Made by a program: the position numbers and the translations under genes. This document shows, piece by piece, positions 15,818 through 24,429 of a stretch of DNA of 64,000 nt (positions are counted from its first letter, which is position 1; each line of letters begins with the position of its first letter). Source of the DNA: Actinacidiphila cocklensis. GTDB lineage: Bacteria > Actinomycetota > Actinomycetes > Streptomycetales > Streptomycetaceae. Location of the stretch: assembly GCF_907177275.1 (NCBI RefSeq), contig NZ_CAJSLV010000067.1, positions 18,942-82,941 of the forward strand, read 5' to 3'. The notes under the pieces are model-generated. The model had not been told where the DNA came from. It made no database searches and worked only from the letters and a program-made list of their open reading frames with translations.

Positions 15818-17341
15818 TCAGGCCGAGGGGACCGGTTCGTAGTCGAACCAGTCGAAGGCGACCGTGCCGCGAGTGGTGTACATCCCGATGACACGTCCGG
15901 TGAAGCCGGTGGCGACCTCGGTGGACAGGTAGCGCCCCTCGAGTTCGGCCAGCGGCACCGCGCCAGGGGCGTCCGGGTCCCCGATCCAGAAGGCGATGGT
16001 GTCCGGGCCGGTGGGCTCGATACCGGTGAACTCAGGCGACGGGGAGATGATGTCGGTGGTGCGGACGGTGACAGTCAGGGTGAGCGGACCGGGCGGCACC
16101 TGGCGACGGGCCACCGTCTGGCGCAGCGGCCCGATGCGCGCGACGACGCTGACTTCCCCGTCACCGGCTTCCAGGTCGTAGTGGTGGGCCTCGTCCATAC
16201 GCACGCTCAGGCCGCCCCGTCCGCTGCCCGGGTCCAGCAGGGCGGCGGCGCGGCATTCGTGGTGCTGCTGCCGGTGGCCGACGAAGGTGTAGCCGGGGCG
16301 GTCCAGGGTGGGGCCGGTCGCGGTGAGGGTGAGCCAACCCGGGCGCTCGGCCAGCGACCAGGAGGCGTCGGGGCGGGCGTACGGCGAGATCCAGTGCGGC
16401 GCGAGCGCCGGCTCGTCGAAGTCGTCGCGGGCCGAGCGCACCGGGAAGGGGTGCCAGGCTCCGGCGGGCGCGGGGTGGCGCTCGAGCACGGGTCCCACGA
16501 CGGGCCAGCCGTTGTCGTCCCATTCCACGGGAGTCAGGAAGGTCTCGCGGCCGAGCACCTGGAATTTGGGCGTGTAGCCGCGGGGACGGGTGGCGAGCAG
16601 CACCATCCACCAGGTCCCGTCGGGCGCCGTGACCAGGTCGGCGTGGCCGGTGCTCTGGATGGGCCGGTCAGTAGCGCTGTGGGTGAGCACGGGGTTGCCC
16701 GGGGCGCCTTCCCATGGGCCGCGCGGCGAGCGGGCGCGGGCGACGGACACGGCGTGGCCGCGCTCGGTGCCGCCCTCGGCGATCAGCAGGTACCACCAGT
16801 CGCCGATGCGGTAGAGGTGCGGGGCCTCGGGGTACAGCAGACCGGTGCCTGACCAGATGGGGAAGGGTCCTTCCAGCACCTCGCCCTTGACCGGGTCGAC
16901 CCGCGCGATGTGGATGCCGGGCACGGTGAACGCGACCCAGCAGGTGCCGTCCTCCTCCCAGGCCAGGTCCGGGTCGATGCCGGGCAGATCGAGCCACACC
17001 GGGTCCGACCACGGGCCCTCGGGCCGCTCCGCGGTCACGATGAAGTGGCCGCCGCCGCTGACGTTGGTGTTGATGACCCAGAAGCGGCCGTCGTGGTGAC
17101 GGATCGTGGGGGCGTACAGGCCGCGGGATGCCATGGTGCCGGGCAGCGGGAGCGGCAGTTGCTCGGGGCGGTCGAGCACGTTCCCGATCTGCTGCCAGTG
17201 CACCAGATCCTTGCTGTGGAAGAGCGGCAGGCCGGGAACGTACTCGAAGCTCGAGCACACCAGGTAGTAGTCGTCACCGACGCTGCACACGCTCGGGTCG
17301 GGGTGGAACCCGCCGATCACGGGGTTGTCATAGGTCCGCAC
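15818..17341 (-). CDS. Intracellular GH43 beta-xylosidase/alpha-L-arabinofuranosidase (second copy)
   Basis: 507 residues, no signal peptide. The GTG start at 17341 follows GAAGGGAC and gives VRTYDNPVIGGFHPDPS, aligning with the start of the paralogue at 8719. Catalytic base Asp15, modulating Asp in GIDPDLAWEE and acid Glu in IAEGG are all present, followed by the C2 jelly-roll domain. Similarity to the other GH43 is high along the whole length, so the two are recent duplicates or xenologues. It probably cleaves xylo- or arabino-oligosaccharides taken up by one of the nearby importers. It is transcribed in the same direction as the lectin-bearing hydrolases on each side. Confidence 0.88.
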   Translation of the reverse strand: MRTYDNPVIGGFHPDPSVCSVGDDYYLVCSSFEYVPGLPLFHSKDLVHWQQIGNVLDRPEQLPLPLPGTMASRGLYAPTIRHHDGRFWVINTNVSGGGHFIVTAERPEGPWSDPVWLDLPGIDPDLAWEEDGTCWVAFTVPGIHIARVDPVKGEVLEGPFPIWSGTGLLYPEAPHLYRIGDWWYLLIAEGGTERGHAVSVARARSPRGPWEGAPGNPVLTHSATDRPIQSTGHADLVTAPDGTWWMVLLATRPRGYTPKFQVLGRETFLTPVEWDDNGWPVVGPVLERHPAPAGAWHPFPVRSARDDFDEPALAPHWISPYARPDASWSLAERPGWLTLTATGPTLDRPGYTFVGHRQQHHECRAAALLDPGSGRGGLSVRMDEAHHYDLEAGDGEVSVVARIGPLRQTVARRQVPPGPLTLTVTVRTTDIISPSPEFTGIEPTGPDTIAFWIGDPDAPGAVPLAELEGRYLSTEVATGFTGRVIGMYTTRGTVAFDWFDYEPVPSA

Positions 17342-17645
17342 AGGGCGTGGTCCCTTCGGGATACCGGGCTTGGAGGTCCAGCGCGGCGGATCCAGCGAGC
17401 CGCCGCGGCCGAGCGACTCTATACGACCGCCCCCGCTCGTAGCTGCGCCGGCTCCGGCCGCCGAGGTCCAGGAAAGCGCTGGCAGGGCGGCCGTCGATGC
17501 CCCTTCGGTCAGACGTGGAACGGGGACAGGCTCTGCAGCACCGCTGCCGGTCTCCTCTTCCCGTCGACAGGGCCGGCCCGCCCGCTGACCGCGTGCGCGG
17601 GTGGCCGGATCGCGTTCCGGCCACCCGCGCACCCGCGACCAGGGT
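17342..17645. other. Spacer between the GH43 and the upstream secreted hydrolase
   Basis: There is no gene in these 304 bases. The part near 17591-17630 is the terminator of the upstream gene. A GAAAGCGCTGGC sequence near 17474 shares the AGCGCT core of the LacI-type sites but is otherwise dissimilar. A TATAGA-like -10 occurs near 17420 on the minus strand without a convincing -35. Confidence 0.35.
17591..17630 (-). terminator. Terminator of the 17646-19442 gene
   Basis: GTGCGCGGGTGGCCGG (17591-17606) and CCGGCCACCCGCGCAC (17615-17630) form a perfect 16-bp stem with an 8-base loop, 15 bases past the stop codon. Confidence 0.75.
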
Positions 17646-19442
17646 CTATCCGAGGGTCCATTGCTGGTTGCTGCCGCCGTTGCAGTTCCACAACTCGACC
17701 AGCGCGCCGTTGGCCGTGCTCGCACCGGTCACGTCCAGGCAGAGCCCTGACAGGGCGCTGGTGACCGTGCCGTTGGAGTTGATGTTCCACTGCTGGTTCG
17801 GCTGGCCGTTGCAGGACCAGATGATGACCTTGGTGCCGGCCGTGGTGCCTTGCCCGTTCGCGTCCAGGCACATCTGGCCGCTGCCGGAGTAGACGCTCAG
17901 CTGGTTCGCGGAGGTGCGGGTGAAGACCTGGTTGGATCCGCCCGAGCAGTCCCGGATCTGCAGCTGGGTGCCCGCCGTCGTGGACGCGTTCGGCACGTCC
18001 AGGCATTTGCCCGCACCGACGGCGTGCAGTTCGCCGCTGGTGTTTCCGCCCGTCGATCCGGCCGGGGTCACGTAGACGGCGAAGGCGTCGTGCGCTGCCT
18101 GGAAGGTGACGGGCACCGTGACCGAACCGGCGGAGGCGCTCAGGTTCTGGTCGTACACCACCTGCGGTGCGCTGAGCGGGTACTGGTCCGGGATCCTCTC
18201 GACGGTCACGTTGACGCTGCCGTTGTTCGCCAGCCAGGGCACCGAGGCCAGGCCGTTGAAGGTCACCGAGGCAGTGCCGGTGTAGCCGTTGCTGTCGCCG
18301 ATCACGGCCACCGCACGCTTGGCCGTGCTGTCCTTCGACGCGGAAATCGCGGTCGAGCCGACCTGACCTGAGGTGTTGACGAGCGTCCCTGTCATGTCGG
18401 CGTAGGTGCGCAGCGCCCACCAGTTCCCGTTGGGCTGCCACGTTCCGTTGCTCTGGGTGAGGACCCCGGTCAGGTTCGGGGTCATGCAGCACGACCAGTT
18501 TCCGCGCATCGCGTTGGTGTACCCGGACTGAGCGAACCGTGCGAGGTACCAGGCGGTCACGCCGGCCGTCTGCCGGTCCGCGGGCTGGTACTCGTTCGCC
18601 GACAGCGGCCGGGCGGAGACGCCGTTGGCTGACAGCGCGTTGCCGAGCGACTGCGACACGGTGACGGGGTCGTCGACATCGCCCTCGTCGTGATTGGTGA
18701 TCATGTCAGGGACCGTTCCTGCTGACTTGACGTGGGCCAGCCAGGTGTTCCACTCCCCCGGGTTGCTCTGAGGGGTGAAGGCGAGGGACGGACCGACGAT
18801 CGTCGCGTTCGGGGCGATGCGGCGGATCTCCCGAAAGGCGGTGTCCCACATCTGGAAGTACTGCGAGCTGTTCATCCCCCGGGTCCAGAACACCGAGATG
18901 TCCGGCTCGTTGTAGATGTCGTAGGCGAAGGGCAGCCCCGACGCCTGCAGGGCGCCCACGGCGGAGTCGATGAAGCTGACCCAGTTCGAGCAGTTGCCGT
19001 TGTCGCAGGGGTACACCTCGTTCGACGGCTGCCCGCCGTTGTTGCCCCACAGGTCGCTCAGGATGACCTGGTACTGGGCGTGGTAGGGCGGCTGCGTCAG
19101 TCGCGTGGCCTGCGCGGTGATCGACGCGATGTCGGCCTTGGTGGCGGAGCCGTAGCTGTAGTTGTCCTTGATCCAGCCGCCGGAGAACCAGCCGCCTCCG
19201 CGGAAGGCGTTGATCCCCAGGGGCTGGAGGTACTGGTCCGCCGGCTGCGTGCCGTCCTGGGTGATCCCGTAGAGGAAGCCTTCCCCTACCCCGGTCGAGG
19301 GTCCCCGCGAGGAACTCAGATCCACGCTGAGTGACTCGCCGGCGGCAGCATGGCCGGCAGTCGGCATCACCAGCAGGGCGGCGAGCCCCAGCACGGCAGC
19401 TGCGGCCATGGCCAGTCGGCCCGGTTTTGCTCTCTTTCTCAT
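17646..19442 (-). CDS. Secreted clan GH-A-like glycosidase with C-terminal CBM13
   Basis: 598 residues; ATG 19442 follows AGGAGG and a signal peptide ends near GHAAAG. The catalytic domain (about 32-350) is rich in aromatic barrel motifs. It has a candidate acid/base Glu in YDIYNEPDI (about 178) and a candidate nucleophile Glu in SANEYQPAD (about 283). I could not assign a CAZy family; the layout fits clan GH-A, and a beta-sandwich segment follows. The last 130 residues form a CBM13 beta-trefoil beginning LHAVGAGKCLDVPN, almost the same module as in the GH10 xylanase and the beta-helix protein. It should act on cell-wall polysaccharide outside the cell. Its promoter carries operators of the second LacI type. 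Confidence 0.7.
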   Translation of the reverse strand: MRKRAKPGRLAMAAAAVLGLAALLVMPTAGHAAAGESLSVDLSSSRGPSTGVGEGFLYGITQDGTQPADQYLQPLGINAFRGGGWFSGGWIKDNYSYGSATKADIASITAQATRLTQPPYHAQYQVILSDLWGNNGGQPSNEVYPCDNGNCSNWVSFIDSAVGALQASGLPFAYDIYNEPDISVFWTRGMNSSQYFQMWDTAFREIRRIAPNATIVGPSLAFTPQSNPGEWNTWLAHVKSAGTVPDMITNHDEGDVDDPVTVSQSLGNALSANGVSARPLSANEYQPADRQTAGVTAWYLARFAQSGYTNAMRGNWSCCMTPNLTGVLTQSNGTWQPNGNWWALRTYADMTGTLVNTSGQVGSTAISASKDSTAKRAVAVIGDSNGYTGTASVTFNGLASVPWLANNGSVNVTVERIPDQYPLSAPQVVYDQNLSASAGSVTVPVTFQAAHDAFAVYVTPAGSTGGNTSGELHAVGAGKCLDVPNASTTAGTQLQIRDCSGGSNQVFTRTSANQLSVYSGSGQMCLDANGQGTTAGTKVIIWSCNGQPNQQWNINSNGTVTSALSGLCLDVTGASTANGALVELWNCNGGSNQQWTLG

Positions 19443-19840
19443 CGACTTCCTCCTACGACGGGGCGCCACAGCACTGAGACGGGGGCGCGGCGTGGTGATG
19501 GGGATCTGATGCGGTGTGCCGCACACGGCACGTGAGGCCCTTGCGGGTCGAGCCGGACCGCAGCCCACGGGTGGACGTCGGCCGAAGGCCGGCCGCCGGC
19601 GTCGGACGCCAGGCCGATCTCCCGGACTGCGCGACCGCGGGCTGGTGCATCGAATCGATTGGCAGGAATCGGTTCGACGGGATATTACGGCTGGGGTTCA
19701 CGTGGGTCAATGAGGTGTGACAAGCCAACTGCCCACGGCTGTCCGCGTGTCGGGCGATGAGAGGACCGGGCTGAGCGAACCGATTCCTGTGGCGGCGTCG
19801 AGTGCCTGCGGCGCCCCTGTGCCGCAGTAGTCAGACGCGG
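19443..19840 (-). promoter_or_regulatory. Promoter and operators of the 17646-19442 hydrolase
   Basis: On the minus strand TTGACC (19710-19705), 17 bases, then TAATAT (19687-19682) make a near-consensus promoter. The operator GGAATCGGTTCG (19665-19676) begins six bases beyond the -10. A weaker copy, CGAATCGATTGG, follows at 19651-19662. A third, CGAACCGATTCC (19776-19787), lies upstream of the promoter. The spacing suggests repression by the LacI protein encoded at 19841-20905, perhaps with DNA looping. No gene lies in the interval. Confidence 0.7.
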
Positions 19841-20905
19841 TCAGGCGCGGGGAGCACCGGCTCCGCCGGGATGGGGCGCCGGGCCGGCGGCGGGCCTGGC
19901 GGGGGCGGCGCCTGTGCTGGAGCGAAGGGAGACAGGTGGCGCGAGCAGGATGTGGCGGGGAGGAGTGTGCGGCGCCGCGATGCGTTCGATGAGCAGGGAA
20001 ACGGCCTGCACGCCCATGTCGTGAGCGGGGACATCGGCGGCGGTGAGGGGTGGACGGAAATCCTCCGCCCACAGCCGGCCGGCAACGCCGGTCACCGAGA
20101 AGTCGTACGGCACGCTCAGGCCGGCGTCCGCCAACGCCCGCTGGATACCCGGCAGGGCCGCCTCGTTGACGGTCGTGACAGCGGTGAGGTCCGGATGTGC
20201 CCGCAGCAGGCCCTCGATGCTCTCCTGGCCGGAACGCGCGTCGTCCCCGCACGCGACTTCGACACCCTCGACACCCCGCTCGCGGACAGCCTCGGTGAAG
20301 CCCTCCCGCGCCCTGATCGCGGGACCGTAGCCCGCAGCGACGAGTTCGGGTGAACGGCTGATCAGTGCGACCTTTCGATGCCCGAGATCGGCAAGGTGCC
20401 GGACCGTGTGGCGGACCAGGCCGGCGTAGTCGACGTCGATCCAGCACATCGCACGGTCGTCCGTCGTGTGCCCGATCCCGACGAAGGGCAGACGCGCCTG
20501 CAGGAGGCGGCCCACTCGGGCGTCCTGGAGCCGGATCTCCATGAGGATCACACCGTCGACCCGGCTTTCCGAGATGAGCCGTTCGAAGGATCGGTCGTGG
20601 TCGCCCCCGGACGGGGACAGCAGCACGTCCAGATCGGCGCGGGCCGCCGCGTCGACGACGCTGCCGACGAAGTCCAGTTGCATGTGGGTGAGCCTGTTGC
20701 CGGCCGGCGGGATCACCAGGCCGATCATGCGGGTCCGCCCTTCCTTGAGCGCCCGCGCGGTCGCGTTCGGCCGGTAGCCCAGTTCGTCGATCACGTCCTG
20801 GATACGTTTACGGGTAGCCGCCGCGACGGGGCGCTTGCCGCTGAGGGCGTACGACACCGTGCTGCGCGACACACCCGCCCGCCGGGCGATCTCCCCGATG
20901 TTCAT
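19841..20905 (-). CDS. LacI-family transcriptional regulator (second)
   Basis: 354 residues. The start at 20905 (MNIGEIARRAGVSRSTVSYA) follows GAGGAGC. The helix-turn-helix with RSTVSYALSG differs from the QTVSRVLS type of the other two, in line with its different operator. The sensor domain has the usual fold segments and ends in an Ala/Pro-rich tail. A CGCGAATCGGTTCGCG operator lies 39 bases upstream of its own start, and related sites occur in the promoters of the divergent sugar-binding protein gene and of the hydrolase downstream. It therefore probably controls the 17.6-26.3 kb block. Confidence 0.88.
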   Translation of the reverse strand: MNIGEIARRAGVSRSTVSYALSGKRPVAAATRKRIQDVIDELGYRPNATARALKEGRTRMIGLVIPPAGNRLTHMQLDFVGSVVDAAARADLDVLLSPSGGDHDRSFERLISESRVDGVILMEIRLQDARVGRLLQARLPFVGIGHTTDDRAMCWIDVDYAGLVRHTVRHLADLGHRKVALISRSPELVAAGYGPAIRAREGFTEAVRERGVEGVEVACGDDARSGQESIEGLLRAHPDLTAVTTVNEAALPGIQRALADAGLSVPYDFSVTGVAGRLWAEDFRPPLTAADVPAHDMGVQAVSLLIERIAAPHTPPRHILLAPPVSLRSSTGAAPARPAAGPAPHPGGAGAPRA

Positions 20906-20944
20906 CCAGCTCCTCACGCCCTTGGTCAGGAGAACCATACTCTT

Positions 20945-20960
20945 CGCGAATCGGTTCGCG
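20945..20960. promoter_or_regulatory. Second-type LacI operator at its own gene
   Basis: CGCGAATCGGTTCGCG has outer arms CGCGAA/TTCGCG in perfect symmetry around TCGG. It lies between the regulator start (20905) and the divergent transporter genes and shares GAATCGGTTCG with the sites at 19665 and 21083. Confidence 0.65.
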
Positions 20961-21047
20961 ACATGGAGTACGGCTGACCTGACCAGCGCTGGCCTGCACC
21001 GTCGGCGTAAGGCCCAGGGGCCGCGGCGTCAGGTTGATGCAGGAGTA

Positions 21048-21096
21048 TTGACGGAGGTGCGCGGGGGTTCTACTTTCACGGTCGAACCGATTCGCT
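21048..21096 (+). promoter_or_regulatory. Promoter and operator of the first sugar importer
   Basis: TTGACG (21048-21053), 17 bases, then TACTTT (21071-21076) form a promoter. The operator CGAACCGATTCG (21083-21094, the reverse complement of the type-two site) starts six bases after the -10, covering the expected transcription start. A further half-like site, GCGATTCGA, follows at about 21103-21111. Confidence 0.7.
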
Positions 21097-21184
21097 ACCT
21101 CAGCGATTCGACTCGTCCCTGTCGCCGCGATCGGCCACTGCCGACCGATGGCGGGACGAGCACTGAGCGAAAGGGACAAGCGCC

Positions 21185-22435
21185 ATGAACACTTCCGTCC
21201 GGCGACGGTTCGTTGTCGCGTCGCTCGCCGCCGTCGTGGTGGCAGCCACGGCCACCGCCTGCGGGTCGTCGTCCTCGGACGGATCCTCCGGCTCGACCGC
21301 GGCCGGCGGCACGTACACGGTCTGGGACCCGTACCCGCAGTTCGACGGCACGTCCGACTGGGTGAAACTGCTGGGCAGTTGTGGCAGCCAGGCCGGGGTG
21401 AAGGTGAAGCGGACAAGCTTCGACACCACCGATCTGACCAACAAGACGCTGCTCGCGGCGCAGCAGGGCAACTCCCCCGACGTCCTGATCGTCGACAACC
21501 CGGTCGTCTCCACGCTCGCTGACGCGGGCGTCCTCACCACCACGGACGACAGCAGGATCGACACTTCCCAGGTGGAGCCGAACCTCCTGGCTGCCGGCCA
21601 GAGCGGCGGTAAGACCTACGGCACGCCGATCGGGGCGAACACCCTGGCGCTGTACTACAACAAAGAGGTCCTGAAGGCCGCAGGGGTGGACCCGGCCTCG
21701 GTCAAGGACTGGGCGTCGCTGAACGCGGCGCTGGCCAAGGTGAAGGCGGCGGGCAAGAAGGGCATCACCTTCTCCGCCATCGGCACCGAGGAGGGCAGCT
21801 TCCAGTTCCTGCCCTGGTTCTGGGGCTCGGGGGCACAGCTGACCGACCTTGCCTCGGACCAGGCGGTTGCGGCGGTCACGCTGTGGAAGGACTGGCTCAA
21901 GGAGGGGTACGCGCCCAACTCCGTGATCAGCAACACTCAGACCACCAGCTGGCAGGAGTTCGCCACCGGGCAGTACGCCTTCGCCGAGAACGGCACCTGG
22001 CAGCTGGCCAACGCCAAGAAGGCGGGGTTCGGCTACGGAACCATCGCGATCCCCACGTCCACCGGCGGCACCGCGCCCGCGCCGACCGGCGGCGAGTTCG
22101 TCACCGTCCCCGTGCAGAAGGACACCGGCCGCTACACCGCCTCGGACAAGATCGTGTCCTGCCTGACCGACGCGAAGAATCTGCTGGCCACCGACACCAC
22201 CCTGTCCTACGTGGGGCCGACCGGGCAGGTCCAGAACCAGCAGGCGGCCGCCACCCCCGAACTCAAGGTGTGGGTGCAGGCGGTGCAGGCGGCCAAGGGG
22301 CGCACGAGCGACGACCTCGGGACGAAGTACCCCAAGATCTCCGAACACCTGTGGGGCGCGGTGCAGGCGGCACTGACCGGATCCAAGTCGCCGAAGGACG
22401 CGCTGTCCGCCGCGCAGTCGTCCGCCTCCCAGTAG
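21185..22435 (+). CDS. Sugar ABC transporter substrate-binding lipoprotein (CUT1)
   Basis: 416 residues. The signal peptide ends in a lipobox, ATATAC, with the lipidated Cys near residue 22, followed by a Ser-rich linker. The rest is a two-lobed binding protein of the maltose-binding superfamily (extracellular solute-binding family 1; note YGTPIGANTLALYYNKEVL). It should capture an oligosaccharide at the membrane and hand it to the two permeases that follow. The ligand cannot be read from sequence. Neighbouring enzymes suggest a plant oligosaccharide, and the downstream MGH1-like glycosidase may act on the cargo. Confidence 0.9.
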   Translation: MNTSVRRRFVVASLAAVVVAATATACGSSSSDGSSGSTAAGGTYTVWDPYPQFDGTSDWVKLLGSCGSQAGVKVKRTSFDTTDLTNKTLLAAQQGNSPDVLIVDNPVVSTLADAGVLTTTDDSRIDTSQVEPNLLAAGQSGGKTYGTPIGANTLALYYNKEVLKAAGVDPASVKDWASLNAALAKVKAAGKKGITFSAIGTEEGSFQFLPWFWGSGAQLTDLASDQAVAAVTLWKDWLKEGYAPNSVISNTQTTSWQEFATGQYAFAENGTWQLANAKKAGFGYGTIAIPTSTGGTAPAPTGGEFVTVPVQKDTGRYTASDKIVSCLTDAKNLLATDTTLSYVGPTGQVQNQQAAATPELKVWVQAVQAAKGRTSDDLGTKYPKISEHLWGAVQAALTGSKSPKDALSAAQSSASQ

Positions 22436-22462
22436 TACCCCGACTCGACGCACCGGCCCGCG

Positions 22463-22500
22463 GCGCGGGCGGGGGCCTGGCCGACCGGCCCCGCCCGTGC
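22463..22500 (+). terminator. Intercistronic hairpin after the binding-protein gene
   Basis: GCGCGGGCGGGG (22463-22474) pairs with CCCCGCCCGTGC (22489-22500), giving a 12-bp stem with one G-U pair. Hairpins here commonly stabilise or partly terminate the message so the binding protein is made in excess over the permeases. That role is inferred. Confidence 0.6.
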
Positions 22501-22536
22501 CGCCGGTCGGCCTGCTCAGCGAAGGACCGCACCTCG

Positions 22537-23526
22537 ATGAACAGCACCGCACCGACGCCGGGCGCCTCCGCGGCGCCCAGCGCAACGGACCCGGTAGGCA
22601 CGGCGCCTCCACCGTCCGGAGCCGCCGACCGATTCCCGCACGGGCCGCGCTCGCAGCAGTGGGCGGCCTGGGGCTTCCTGACCCCTGTGGTGATCTACCT
22701 CGGTGCCTTCTACGCGTACCCGCTCTACCGCAACCTCGACCTGTCGTTGCGCAACTACACGGTGCGCTCGTTCGTGCAGGGCAACGCGCCGTTCACCGGT
22801 CTGGAGAACTACCGGAAGGTCGTCGACGACCCGACCTTCGTGCCGGCTCTGGAGCACACCGTGCTCTTCACCGGGGTCTCCCTCTTCTTCCAGTACGCGA
22901 TCGGGCTGGCGCTGGCGGTGTTCTTCGCCCAGCACTTCCGGCTCTCAGCCACGCTGCGTGCCCTGTTCCTGGTTCCCTGGCTGCTGCCGCTGATCGTGTC
23001 GGCCTCCACATGGTCGTGGATGCTCAACAGCGAGTCGGGAATCGCCAATGCGGCGCTCGGGTGGCTGGGCGTCGGACCGGTGAACTGGCTGACCTCACCT
23101 TCGTGGTCACTGGCTTCAGTGATCATCGCCAACATCTGGATCGGGATCCCCTTCAACCTGGTCGTCCTCCACAGCGGCCTCCAGGCGATTCCCGCCTCGC
23201 TGAACGAGGCCGCGGCCATCGACGGGGCGAACGCCTGGCAGCGCTTCTGGCGGGTGACCTTCCCGTTGCTGAGACCGGTCTCCGCGATCACCCTGCTGCT
23301 CGGGCTCGTCTACACGCTGAAGGTCTTCGACATCATCTGGATCATGACGAGGGGCGGTCCCAGTGACTCGTCGACCACTCTCGCCACCTGGTCCTACCGG
23401 CTCGGCTTCGGGAACCTGCTGCCGGAGTTCGGTCCGGGAGCCGCCGTGGGCAACCTCCTCGTGGTGATCGCCCTCGTCTTCGGGCTGGTGTACATCCGCG
23501 CCCAGCGACAGCAGGACAACCCGTGA
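22537..23526 (+). CDS. Sugar ABC transporter permease (MalF-like)
   Basis: 329 residues with a cytoplasmic Pro/Ser-rich head and six predicted membrane helices (first WGFLTPVVIYLGAFYAYPLY). The coupling-loop motif EAAAIDGANAWQRFWRVTFP (about residues 228-247) is the EAA signature that docks the ATPase. The ATG at 22537 is preceded by GAAGGA. It forms a channel with the next gene, whose GTG start overlaps this stop by four bases. No ATPase gene accompanies the pair, so a shared one must serve it. Confidence 0.9.
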   Translation: MNSTAPTPGASAAPSATDPVGTAPPPSGAADRFPHGPRSQQWAAWGFLTPVVIYLGAFYAYPLYRNLDLSLRNYTVRSFVQGNAPFTGLENYRKVVDDPTFVPALEHTVLFTGVSLFFQYAIGLALAVFFAQHFRLSATLRALFLVPWLLPLIVSASTWSWMLNSESGIANAALGWLGVGPVNWLTSPSWSLASVIIANIWIGIPFNLVVLHSGLQAIPASLNEAAAIDGANAWQRFWRVTFPLLRPVSAITLLLGLVYTLKVFDIIWIMTRGGPSDSSTTLATWSYRLGFGNLLPEFGPGAAVGNLLVVIALVFGLVYIRAQRQQDNP

Positions 23527-24404
23527 GCGCCCGCGTGAGCACGGTCGGACGGCCGTATCCGCCGAAGCCGGAGCCACGACGCGGGCGCGGCAGAGGGAGA
23601 TCCCGCCGGATGACGGCGCTGGGTCTGCTGTTCACCGCGATGATGCTCTTTCCCGTGTACTGGATGGTGAACGTCTCCCTGACGCGCGAACGGGACATGC
23701 GCAAGACCCCGCCGGACCTCTTCCCCGTGCACGCCACGCTCAGGGGCTACCGGGAGGTGCTCGACCAGCAACTGCCGTACCTCGGTACGAGCTTGGTGAT
23801 CGGACTGGGCACCGTCGCGGTCACGGTCCTCCTTGCCGCCCCGGCAGGATTCTCACTGGCGAGACTGCGGCCGCGCGGCGGAGGGCTCGTCGGTTTCCTG
23901 ATGCTGGTGGCCCAGATGATCCCCGGGATCATCATGGCGATGGGTTTCTACGCCATCTACCTCAGCCTGGGGTTCCTGCACTCCGTTCCCGGCCTGATCA
24001 TCGCCGACTCGACCCTGGCCGTGCCGTTCGCCGTCCTCATCTTCACGGCATTCATGTCCGGCATCCCCGCTGAGCTCCTGCAGGCCGCCAGGGTCGACGG
24101 CGCCGGATCCGTCCGCATCTTCCGATCCATCGTGCTTCCGATGAGCCGCAACGCGATCGTCACCGTGTCGCTGTTCGCCTTCCTGTGGTCCTGGTCGGAC
24201 TTCGTCTTCGCCAGCACCCTGGACAGCGGCGGAGCCCACCAGCCCATCACCCTCGGCATCTACCACTACATCGGAAACAACAACCAGGAGTGGAACGCCA
24301 TCATGGCCACCGCTGTCGTGGCCTCACTGCCGGCCGCGGTCATTCTGGTCCTGGCCCAGCGTTATGTCGCCGCCGGGGTCACGGCTGGAGCCGTAAAGGA
24401 CTGA
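23523..24404 (+). CDS. Sugar ABC transporter permease (MalG-like)
   Basis: 293 residues beginning at a GTG that overlaps the previous stop (GTGA), implying translational coupling. Six membrane helices are predicted. The EAA-loop region reads ELLQAARVDGAGSVRIFRSI, typical of the MalG partner. The C-terminus GVTAGAVKD is the usual end for this family. It works with the MalF-like gene just upstream. Confidence 0.9.
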   Translation: MSARVSTVGRPYPPKPEPRRGRGRGRSRRMTALGLLFTAMMLFPVYWMVNVSLTRERDMRKTPPDLFPVHATLRGYREVLDQQLPYLGTSLVIGLGTVAVTVLLAAPAGFSLARLRPRGGGLVGFLMLVAQMIPGIIMAMGFYAIYLSLGFLHSVPGLIIADSTLAVPFAVLIFTAFMSGIPAELLQAARVDGAGSVRIFRSIVLPMSRNAIVTVSLFAFLWSWSDFVFASTLDSGGAHQPITLGIYHYIGNNNQEWNAIMATAVVASLPAAVILVLAQRYVAAGVTAGAVKD

Positions 24405-24429
24405 CCGGCATGCTCTGCCAGGCCGCCCG

